From positions 26,163,395-26,227,394 of the forward strand of contig JARZZO010000002.1 in assembly GCA_030544215.1 (NCBI GenBank): a stretch of DNA of 64,000 nt. Direction: 5' to 3'. Shown here piece after piece: positions 24,510-33,598 of this stretch. This stretch comes from Zantedeschia hybrid cultivar. Taxonomy: Eukaryota; Streptophyta; Magnoliopsida; Alismatales; Araceae. The notes under the pieces were generated by a model. That model made no database searches. It was not told the origin of the DNA and saw only the letters and a program-made list of their open reading frames with translations. Within the stretch, counting starts at the first letter, position 1; each line of letters opens with the position of its first letter. Position numbers and translations under genes: made by a program.

Positions 24510-26192
24510 ATGGGCAGCGGCGCCGGATGGATCTTGGCGTCTCCCGAAGGGGTCGTCACGGAGTATGCGCTACGCTTCTCCTTTTCAGCTACCAATAATG
24601 TCGCCGAATATGAAGCCCTCATCTCCGGCCTTCGGGCTGCTAGAAAGTTTGGCGTGCAGAACATAAAGGCATTTAGCGACTCTCAGCTAATCGCCAGTCA
24701 TGTTTCTGGGGAATACGAGGCACGGGACGCGATAATGGCGTCTTATCTCCAGGTAACTCGCAAGATCCTCGCTCAATTCAATTCCTACGAAATTGTGCGG
24801 ATCCTGAGAGCCGAGAATGCTCGGGCCGATGCTCTCTTCCGGCTAGCATCAACTCAGGACGGGGGAGGAGGCCGAATGATTCTTGTAGAAGAACTCGCCG
24901 AGCCAAACCTCGAAGAGTCGGAAGTCATGCAAGTGACTGAAACTGAAATCGAGACGTGGATGACTCCCCTGGTTACTTTCCTCCTCCGAGGAGAAGTCCC
25001 GCCTAATCCGAAGGAAGCCAGACGTATTCGGCAGCGCTCTTCTCACTTCCTTCTCTTGGACGGACTGTTATATAAAAAGTCCTTCGGCCGACCCCTCTTG
25101 CGATGTCTCGGTCCGGCCGAAGCTGACTACGCACTACGAGAGGTACATGAAGGGGTATGCGGAGCACATGCAGGAGGAAGGGCCCTGACTCACAAGCTTC
25201 TAAGGCAGGGATACTGGTGGCCGACGCTTCGAGAGGATGCAATTGCCCTCGTCCGTCGCTGCGATCAATGCCAGAGGTTCAGCTCCCTCATCCACCAGTC
25301 AGCAACCCTTCTAACTCCTTTATCAGACCCCTGGCCTTTCGCCCATTGGGGAATTGACCTCCTAGGGCCCTTTCCCGTCGCCACCGGCCAAAGGAGGTTC
25401 CTTATCGTAGCGGTAGATTACTTTACTAAGTGGGTAGAAGCCGAACCCCTCGCATCCATAACCGATAGCAACGCGTGGAACTTCGTGTGGAAGTCCATCA
25501 TCTGCCGGTACGGCATCCCTCGGGCCATCATCTCGGACAACGGCAAACAATTCGACAGCCATCGGTTCAAGGACAACTACGCTAGCTTCGGCATTCTCCA
25601 CAAATTTACATCAGTAGCATACCCCCGGACAAATGGCCAGGTCGAGATCACTAACCGAAGCCTATTACAAGGACTGAAGACTCGCCTCGGCGAAGCCAAA
25701 GGCCGATGGGTAGAAGAGCTACCGAGTGTTCTATGGGCTTATCGGACTACGAGCCGAACCCCAACCGGCGAAACCCCGTTCCGTATGGCTTATGGGGTAA
25801 AAGCCGTCATTCCTGTCGAAATTGGCCTTCCCTCTCCGAGAGTTCTCACTCATAATCTGGAAGCCAATGAAGAGGCCCTAAAAGATCATATTGATCTTAT
25901 AGAGGAAACAAGGGATCGAGCTCGCATTCGGCTGGCAGCTTATCAACAGCGCATGGCCAGATACCACAACACTCGAGTGAAGCCCCGAAGCTTTGAAACT
26001 AGAAGCCTCGTGTTGAGGAATGCTCATGCATCTAAGCCGGCCGAAGCCGCAGGGAAGCTTTCTCCCAACTGGGAAGGACCATATCGTGTAAGGGAGGTAA
26101 TGCGACGAGGGGCTTATCGGTTGGAAATCCTTTCGGGCCAGCCTCTCCCTCGCACCTGGAATGTGGAACGCCTTCGGCGTTATTTCATGTAA
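24510..26192 (+). pseudogene. Tat-element second RNase H and integrase
   Basis: A 560-codon open stretch. It begins inside the archaeal-type RNase H (GAGWILASPEGVVTEYALRF, NNVAEYEALISGL, DSQLIASHV, NARADALFRLAS). Integrase follows: zinc-binding H-H-C-C (HEGVCGAHAGG to CDQCQRF) and the catalytic DDE triad in GIDLLGPF, IISDNGKQF and NGQVEITNRSL. The C-terminal part ends with LSPNWEGPYRV and GAYRL. The integrase looks intact in itself, but nothing upstream can be translated into it. Confidence 0.88.
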
Positions 26193-26261
26193 GTTGCTTC
26201 CCCCCGGAATTCAGCCGGAAGGCATGAATAAATTTCTTTTTTTTGAGATATCATATCCGGC

Positions 26262-26972
26262 AAGGTATTTTCCAAGTCCGTGTAAACCGTACCGGGAGTG
26301 GCTTCGGCCATGCAAACCGTATCGGGAACGGCAAGGTATTCTCCAAGTCAGTGTAAACCGTACCGGGAGTTGCTTCGGCCATGCAAACCGTATCGGGGGC
26401 GGCAAGGTATTTTCCAAGTCCGTGTAAACCGTATCGGGAGCGGCAAGGTATTCTCTAAGTCCGCGTAAACCGTACCGGGAGTGGCTTCGGCCATGCAAAC
26501 CGTATCGGGAACGGCAAGGTATTCTCTAAGTCCGCGTAAACTGTACCGGGAGTGGCTTCGGCCATGCAAACCGTATCGGGAGCGGCAAGGTATTCTCTAA
26601 GTCGGCGTAAACCGTACCGGGAGTGGCTTCGGCCATGCAAACCGTATCGGGGGCGGCAAGGTATTTTCCAAGTCCGTGTAAACCGTACCGGGAGTGGCTT
26701 CGGCCATGCAAACCGTATCAGGAGCGGCAAGGTATTCTCTAAGTCCGCGTAAACCGTACCGGGAGTGGCTTCGGCCATGCAAACCGTATCGGGAGCGGCA
26801 AGGTATTCTCTAAGTCCGCGTAAACCGTACCGGGAGTGGCTTCGGCCATGCAAACCGTATCGGAGGCGGCAATGTATTTTCCAAGTCCGTGTAAACCGTA
26901 CCGGGAGTGGCTTCGGCCATGCAAACCGTATCGGGAGCGGCATGGTATTCTCCAAGTCCGTGTAAACCGTAC
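26262..26972 (+). repeat. 71-bp minisatellite of the Tat element
   Basis: About ten tandem units of 71 bp, each with two similar halves (AAACCGTACCGGGAGTGGC and AAACCGTATCGGGAGCGGC) joined by AAGGTATTCTCTAAGTCCG. One unit near 26410 is shortened to about 46 bp. Such arrays between pol and the antisense ORF are common in Tat elements. The array is split by a solo LTR and continues at 28294-28410. Minus-strand frames over it (MHGRSHSRYGL...) are artefacts. Confidence 0.9.
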
Positions 26973-28293
26973 TGTAGGTGCTGAAAATTTGCTCATGTGA
27001 TTAATGTGATAAACTATGTTGTTTAGGGTAAATTAACCTATTAAAAAAAATGCAACTAATGTGCTGTGATCGCCAGAAACTTTTAACTAAAAAGCTTCAA
27101 AAAGAGTTTGATCGCTTACCTGTTTAAACGCGGAAGATTGAATCCTTGGTTCCCCTCCTTCAGCCGGCTGAAGAAAGAGAGCCTCTTCTTGTTCTTTCGT
27201 TCTTGTTGTTGAATGTTGAGGATCGTCCAGAGATTCTCCTGGCTTCGTGCTTGATTTCCCTCTTTTGATTTCTTGTTGTTGTTGTTGAGTGCAGCAAAGA
27301 CAGAGAGACAGAAAAATAGAGAAGAAATAGTGATGAGAATCTAAATGGAAATATCAAAATTAACTATGATTATAAACATGTTCAAACAGCAACTCACTTG
27401 TTTTAAATGGCTTTGAAACCCCTTTAGAACAGATGGGTTTTGGAAAATTAATGATGTGGTGTGTGTTGCATGAAGTGAATATGAGAGAATGAAACTAATG
27501 AATGTAAATGAAATTCAGATATGAAAAACTTATACCCAGTCCAGTTGGTTGAAGCTTTGAAGGATGAAGATCTTGAAGAAGGATGCCGACTTCTGTAAAT
27601 GGCAGCGCTCCGGCGTGGTTGCTTCGATCTCCAAATTGCTATAACGCTGAGGCTCAATAATTCTCTCTCTCCTTTTTTTTTAACTCCTTGAGATGTAAGG
27701 TATTTATAGGCATTTTCTGCGTTCGCGATTAACATAGAAAAATCTCGGATTTATCTACTTTAACCGACAGATAATTACTGATTAATTCATCTTTATCTGT
27801 AATTATCTAAAACGCGTCCATCTTGGATGACGCCTTTCAGATTTAATTAAGATAAGGATAAATATCCGGGAAAACTTATCTTTATCTTTATTAGCTAAAA
27901 CGCGTCCACGTGTGTAGACGTCTTTTACACTAATTAAGATAAGGATAAACATCCGGAAGAGAAGTTAAGATAGCCTAGGAAATCTAAAACGCGTCGTCCT
28001 CTACAGACGCCTTTTAGTTAATAAATCAATTAATTAAAATTCAAATTTAAACGTTAAAATACGAATAAACTCTAAATAGCGTCCACATGGGCCGACGCCT
28101 TTTAGGATTCTTCATATTTTAACTGAAATTTGAGCTAAAATCAATTCAATTGATTAACTTAAACATGTCTGTTTGACCCGACACTCAAAAATATTAATAA
28201 AAATTAATTAATGATTAAGTATCAAACCATTCTGAGGCATTATTATATGATATGAAATTTACTCAAAATGACGTCAAAATTAGCGTGTCTACA
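26973..28293 (-). mobile_element. Solo LTR of the composite's family, TSD CGTAC
   Basis: 1321 bp; it reads TGTAGGTG...GTCTACA on the plus strand. CGTAC flanks both sides (26968-26972 and 28294-28298), and the 71-bp array resumes after it. It is a recombined insertion whose sense strand is minus (TATA as TATTTATA at 27701). It carries four 34-nt units: A 27807-27840 (spacer catcttggat), B 27895-27928 (cacgtgtgta), C 27984-28017 (gtcctctaca), D 28072-28105 (cacatgggcc). Confidence 0.92.
27807..28105. repeat. Four 34-nt palindromic units (A-D) in the solo LTR
   Basis: Arms CTAAAACGCGTC and GACGCCTTTTAG (variants) around exactly 10 nt in each case. The same four positions hold units in the LTRs at 28858 and 59915, with partly different spacers. 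Confidence 0.9.
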
Positions 28294-28680
28294 CGTACCG
28301 GGAGTGGCTCCGGCCATGTGTATCGGATCGGGAGCGGCATAGTATTTTCTTAAGCCCGCAGTAACTCGTACCGAGAGTGGCTTCGGCCATGTGTACCGGA
28401 TCGGGAGCGGTATTATTTGATGTCCATATCCGAATCTGGATTAGCTTCGGCCGTGCGAGCCGCATCTAAACAACAATAAGGTCTCGGCCACAAGAAGATC
28501 CAGACTCGGTCATTCATTCAGAACACAAATAGAAGCAAAGTACTTTTCATATATATATGAAAACAGAGTACAAAATCGGCCGTACATCTGGCTGCAGCCT
28601 TTCAGAAAAGGTCAAAACAAAAACCGGGACAAGCCCCCGTATTAGCCTTCGGTATTTTCGCCGTCTACATCGACGGGGGT
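28294..28680 (+). repeat. Tail of the 71-bp array and antisense-ORF 3' flank
   Basis: Two more diverged minisatellite units (to about 28410), then unique Tat-element sequence up to the 3' end of the antisense ORF. Confidence 0.7.
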
Positions 28681-28857
28681 CTAACCAGGAGATGGAGAAG
28701 GAGAATCCTCGACCTGGACAGCCTCGGCTGGGGCGACCTCGTCAGGAACGGCCGCGCTGCTTTCCGCTGGGGCCGAAGCTCTTTCGGCCTTAAGCTTCTT
28801 CCACCAGGAAAGAAGCTCTTCGCCTTCCTCGTCCGTCGGAAGGGCGATGCCGCTCAA
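28681..28857 (-). pseudogene. 3' end of the Tat antisense ORF, separated by the 32-kb insertion
   Basis: On the minus strand this encodes SGIALPTDEEGEELLSWW... EDSPSPSPG and then a stop. The frame joins without a shift to the segment ending at 61140 (ACPVVDL): the codons across the insertion point read D-L-S once a single copy of the target duplication is counted. It is therefore the displaced C-terminus of the ORF starting at 63398. Confidence 0.85.
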
Positions 28858-30172
28858 TGTAGGTGCTGAAAATTTGCTCATGTGATTAATGTGAGAAACT
28901 ATGTTGTTTAGGGTAAATTAACCTATTAAAAAAATGCAACTAAGGTGCTGTGATCGCCAGAAACTTTTTAACTAAAAAGCTTCAAAAAGAGTTTGATCGC
29001 TTACCTGTTCAAACGCGGAAGAATGAATCCTTGGTTCCCCTCCTTCAGCCGGCTGAAGAAAGAGAGCCTCTTCTTGTTCTTTTGTTCTTGCTGTTGAATG
29101 TTGAGGATCGTCCAGAAGTTCTCCTGGCGTTTGCTTGATTTCCCTCTTTTTGATTTCTTGTTGTTCAGTTGTTGAATGCAGCAGGCAGAGAGACAGAAAC
29201 AATAAAGAGGAAATAGTGATGAGAATCTAAATGGAAATAATATAGTTAACTATGATCAGAAACATGTATAAACATCAACTCACTTGTTTTAAATGACTTT
29301 GAAACCCCTTTAGAACAGATGGGTTTTGGAAAGTTAATGATGTGGTGTGTGTTGCATGCAGTGAATATGAGAGAATGAAACTAAAGAATGTAAATGAAAT
29401 TCTAATATGAAAAACTTATGCCCAGTTGGAGAAGCCTTGAAGGATGAAGATCTGGAAGAGGATGCCGACTTCTGGAAATGGCAGCGCTCCGGCGTGGTTG
29501 CTTTGATCTCCAAATCGCTATAACGCTGTGGCTCAATAATTCTCTCTCTCTTCTTTTTTTTAACTCCTTGATAGGCAAGGTATTTATAGGCATTTTATGC
29601 GTTCGCGATTAACATAGAAAAATCTAGGATTTATCTACCTTAATCGACAGATAAACACTGATTAATTCATCTTTATCTGTAATTATCTAAAACGCGTCCA
29701 TCTTAACTGACGCCTTTCAGATTAAATTAAGATAAGGATAAATATCCGGGAAACTTATCTTTATCTTTATTAGATAAAACGCGTCCACGTGTGTAGACGT
29801 CTTTTACACTAATTAAGATAAGGATAAACATCCGGAAAAGAAGTTAAAACAGCTTAGGAAACCTAAAACGCGTCAAGCTTCACAGACGCCTTTTAGTTAA
29901 TAAATCAATTAATTAAAATTCAAATTTAAACGCTAAAATAGGAATAAACTCTAAATGGCGTCCACATGGGTCGACGCCTTTTAGGATTCTTCATATTTTA
30001 ACTGAAATTTGAGTTAAAATCAATTCAATTGATTAACTTAAACATGTCTGTTTAACCCGACACTCAAAAAAATCAATAAAAATTAATCAATGATTAATTA
30101 TCAGACCATTATGAGGCATTATCATATGATATGAAATTTACTCAAAATGACGTCAAAATTAGCGTGTCTACA
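28858..30172 (-). repeat. 3' LTR of the first copy
   Basis: 1315 bp, TGTAG...CTACA. Sense (minus strand) it begins TGTAGACACGCTAATTTTGA and has a TATA box (TATTTATA on plus at 29581-29588). Units: A 29687-29720 (catcttaact), B 29774-29807 (cacgtgtgta), C 29863-29896 (aagcttcaca), D 29951-29984 (cacatgggtc). Confidence 0.92.
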
Positions 30173-31110
30173 GCTGCCTCACCTTGGCATCGTCTTTGCA
30201 AGGGAGTGAAATGGAATGGAATGTACTGAAAAGGTGATGCCAAGGTGTGATGAGACACGCTCTTAACATCATATGATTGGAATTTTTCTCAAAATCATCA
30301 ATGAAGATAGCTCAAAGAAATCAATGGAATCAATCCTGTCTGGATGAAGTAGACAAGGAAATAAAATAAGGTTGATCAACCTCCTCGGAGTGGGAAGTAC
30401 CCCAGGTCATAGACACTGTAGGTTTCATCATGGGGAGCGTTTGCCAGCCAATGTGGACGTGCTGCAGCCATGATGGATCTTAAAAGAAAACAAGAATATT
30501 GGATAAAGAATCCAAGAAAGGATAGAATTACAAGGATATCTTCAAGCGAACCTCAAAGATAATCAAGATACTCAATTCAGAATGGAATATTTCATATCAT
30601 GTTTGAGTTATTTGATTAATGGTCTGAAACTTAATCAATAATTAATTCTTATCACAATGATTTCAAAATCCTACATGATGCATGCTGGGCTAAAAGAAAA
30701 ATATAAAGTCAAATAAAATATAAATTAATCAAGGATAATATTGTTAAATTGTCATTAATGAGTCAAGATACTAATTCTTGTAATCCAGTGCTAAGCCGAA
30801 GCTCGTTTATCCACGCACCGTTTCACAAAAGTGGAACCATCGTCCCCACTAATTAACAATCCAACGGCCTATCCGTGCGATTAAGAATCCTCTGGAATTA
30901 TCACTGTTTTTGTTGTAGGGGAACTCAAATTCCAGTTTCATCAAAACCTCAAGGTCCTTGATATACTCTAATATTTATTTAACATATATTAATGCGAATA
31001 CGTAATAATACAAGGGTAGAAATAACCGTCTTTTTAGCCACGGTCAGGACTTCTTGACTCCCACAGTGGGATTCTCTTGACATTTTCCACTTTCTTGAAT
31101 TTTCTGCAAT
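30173..31110 (-). other. 3' untranslated region of the first copy
   Basis: The region between the 3' LTR and the antisense gene module; its inverted partner is 58.5-59.52 kb. It holds only the 31-residue open frame listed separately. The polypurine tract next to the LTR is poor (AAGGTGAGGCAGC on the minus strand). Confidence 0.7.
30376..30471 (-). CDS. 31-residue micro-ORF, identical in both copies
   Basis: Sense-strand frame MAAARPHWLANAPHDETYSV... ending PLRGG-stop. It is preceded by a T-rich stretch and AAG that could be a splice acceptor, so it may be a small terminal exon rather than a free-standing ORF. The same 96 bases occur unchanged at 59221-59316, whereas the surrounding sequence differs at scattered sites. 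Function unknown. Confidence 0.4.
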   Translation of the reverse strand: MAAARPHWLANAPHDETYSVYDLGYFPLRGG

Positions 31111-31197
31111 CAAAATTGTCAATAATTCCAATAAATATTCAATTTAAACATCCAAAACATATAGAATTTCGAATAAATCATATAAAGAGCTGAAAAG

Positions 31198-31267
31198 ATA
31201 AAACGCGTCGTGTCGCGCAGACGCCATTTAACGTTGAAACGCGTCAGTTCTCCTCGACGCCTTTTAC
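31198..31267. repeat. Two 34-nt palindromic units upstream of the antisense promoter
   Basis: Units 31198-31231 (spacer gtgtcgcgca) and 31234-31267 (agttctcctc), about 100 bp before a TATA box at 31371. The partner units in the inverted copy (58418-58487) have spacers that differ at two and one positions when reverse-complemented. Confidence 0.9.
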
Positions 31268-31370
31268 TCACAGAAACAGGTTTCTGGCTGTTCTCTATTC
31301 GAATTCCAACTCTATCAATGCACACCCCTTTTCCAATCCGGAAAAGTCTTCCTAGGATCGTAATGTTGTC

Positions 31371-31378
31371 TATATAAA
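31371..31378 (+). promoter_or_regulatory. TATA box of the antisense DUF7745-like gene
   Basis: TATATAAA lies 143 bp upstream of the ATG at 31514, with no other ATG of note between them. It supports transcription of the gene antisense to the retroelement. Confidence 0.6.
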
Positions 31379-31513
31379 CACCCTTAGGTCGCTCCTAAGC
31401 AATCCCACTACAATCCAAAGATCAAAAGTAGAGTTTTCTTCAAGGTTTCTTCAAGGTTCCAAGGTTTCCAAGGTTCTCTAGCTTCAAGGAGGAGGAACTC
31501 CGAAAAAGGGAGT

Positions 31514-32907
31514 ATGAATTCAAGCAAGAAGATGAAGATGTCCTTGGAGAGCTTTTCTGATGTGGAGAATCATCTTAATGGAAGAAATCCCAATCTCCAA
31601 GTAAGCTCAATCAACTTCTTCTTCAATTCTCTTCATCATCATGTTCTTCATCATGTTCTTCATGTTCCTCATCATGTTCTTCGTCATGTTCTTTTGATTT
31701 TCAGAACTATCCTATGTTTCCTGGCCCAAGGAAGTTCACCTCCTTATCTTGGATCCGTAAACTTGCAAAAAACATCAAACTTTCCATGCAAGTATTCATA
31801 TCCAAGTGGAATCTCCAAGGTCTTGTAGTGCTTGCCAAGCATTACAAGAGTGCGAACGCGGATTGGGCGGCTATGGGCGCCTTGATCAAGTGGTGGCATC
31901 CCCAAACTCACACGTTCTTCTTCCAAGATTTCGAGTGCACGATTCTTTTAGAGGAGGCGGAGCTTCTTTTGGGTCTCCCAAAGACCAAAGAAAATAAAGA
32001 GAAGATAGCTTTGATGAAGGAGAGAATCACCGGTCAACAATTGTTGACATCTATCATGAAAGATCCTTCAGAAGCCAAAGGATGTCTCACTAAGAAGGGG
32101 ATCAATCTCACCAAGCTAGCCGAGTGGACGCTGTACGAAATTGATGATCTAAGAGAGGATGAAGCGGAGGATGTAACAAAAGCTTTAGTTACATGCCTAG
32201 CCGGTGCCTTATTCTTTTCTGCGCAGGATAACATCTTAGAAGATGACCAAGTTAGTGCTATATGCGCAATCTTCGAAGGTAAATCCATTAGCACTGCACT
32301 CTTAGCATATCTTTATAGTGGGCTTTCTGCAGCGTCTGTGGGCCGTCCTCCTTATGGATGCATGCTACTCTTTGCCTTGTGGGTCGAACTTCACTTTAAG
32401 TTTGAGCACAGTAAGAAAAGGCCTCTGAATCCATCTCAAATTTACTTGAATAGCCCAATTCATTGCATAGCTAATGTTGTAAAGTTCAATGAGTACATGG
32501 TCAACAAAGTTCCAAAACTCAAGACCCGAGCCGATTGGAGAGAGTATTTAAAGCTCATGACGTCCGACATATTCGACTCGTCTCCACTTGCTCTGGTTGG
32601 AAAACCTGTGTGGGTGCGCCGTGCAGCAGGAGCAGACCTTAAGTTGATTGGAGCCACCGAGTTCGTGCTGTACAATCCACATCGGTGCCTTACTCAACTT
32701 AGCTTGGGCCGTCGTGAATTCCCCGAGTTCTCTCCCACACTTCCGATCAAGAAGCGCGACTTGGAATCCGACGAAGACTATGAAGCTGTACAAATCATTA
32801 CCACCTTATGGAACCTTGGCTTCAGTTACCGTGTAAGATCCTCTAAGGATAGAGATAAAGGATTGAAATTTCCTTATCTTAAAGGTCTTCATGAAATCCT
32901 TCCTTGA
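31514..32907 (+). CDS. DUF7745-like protein gene, antisense within the retroelement
   Basis: Exons 31514-31600 and 31705-32907 are joined by a phase-0 GT-AG intron, giving 429 residues with no internal stop. Exon 1 gives MNSSKKMKMSLESFSDVENH. Exon 2 contains ALIKWWHPQTHTFFFQDFECTI, LEEAELLLGLPK, a central CLAGALFFSAQDNI... ISTALLAYLYSGLSAAS, and LLFALWVELHFKF. The WW-x-P-x-THTF plus LLGLP pattern is what I associate with the plant DUF7745 family, often met in transposon-derived loci. It is intact in the minus-strand copy and absent from the inverted copy. Biochemical role unknown. Alternative: a divergent plant-mobile-domain relative. Confidence 0.65.
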
Positions 32908-33074
32908 AAGTCCCTTTTCTCTTTTATTCATGATGTAATAAAGAATTTTATTGAATAAAGAAGTTTTTATATGCCTCAAAACCTTTCCTCAACTTTCTGT
33001 GAAGTGCACATGATTTTTCCTTTAGAGAAAATTTGATTTTTCCTGAAAATCCAACAGTTCGGGTTCTGTTTAAT

Positions 33075-33476
33075 GTAAAACGCATCCAGTCATAAAGACG
33101 CTTTTCAACAATAAATTCAATGAAAAAGTTAAAACGCGTCTTTACAACCTGACGCCTTTCAACCATAATTCTTTTCCAGAAATTCAATTTAATCCTCAAA
33201 AACCCGATTTAAAGATTAAAACGCGTCTTTACATAATGACGCCTTTCAACTCTCTCTCCTACTTTTTCCAGGATTCTGTCATTAATTCCATGATTAATTC
33301 TCTGAAACGCGTCAACACAGTAAGACGCCTTTAATGATTTTTCTCTGTACGGTTCTGAAAAAAATATTGAAATGCGTCTACTTAGATGGACGCCTTTTAT
33401 TCAAATTCAAACCTCTGTCAGTGCCGCCTCAACTTTTGTGCCCAAAAACGCGTCATCCTGAGTCGACGCCTTTCAT
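33075..33476. repeat. Six 34-nt palindromic units upstream of the PMD gene
   Basis: Units start at 33075, 33129, 33216, 33302, 33367 and 33443. Spacers: cagtcataaa, tttacaacct, tttacataat, aacacagtaa, tacttagatg, atcctgagtc. All have 10-nt spacers and the same orientation of arm types (ACGCGTC left, GACGCC right, apart from ATGCGTC and CGCATC variants). They fill the 500 bp before the ATG at 33599. Confidence 0.92.
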
Positions 33477-33598
33477 CCTTTCGTTAACAAACCCGCGAAG
33501 GCCCTTTCTTCCTCACTTTTCCAAAAACTCTCTTTTCCCTCATCGGCGGCGATTCGAACTCCGGCGATCTCTCCCTCGAATCTCCCTCTTCTCAAGCT

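Noticed and set aside
26211..26996. Overlapping minus-strand frames of about 60-166 codons
   Set aside because: They repeat every 71 bp and follow the minisatellite; no coding signal.
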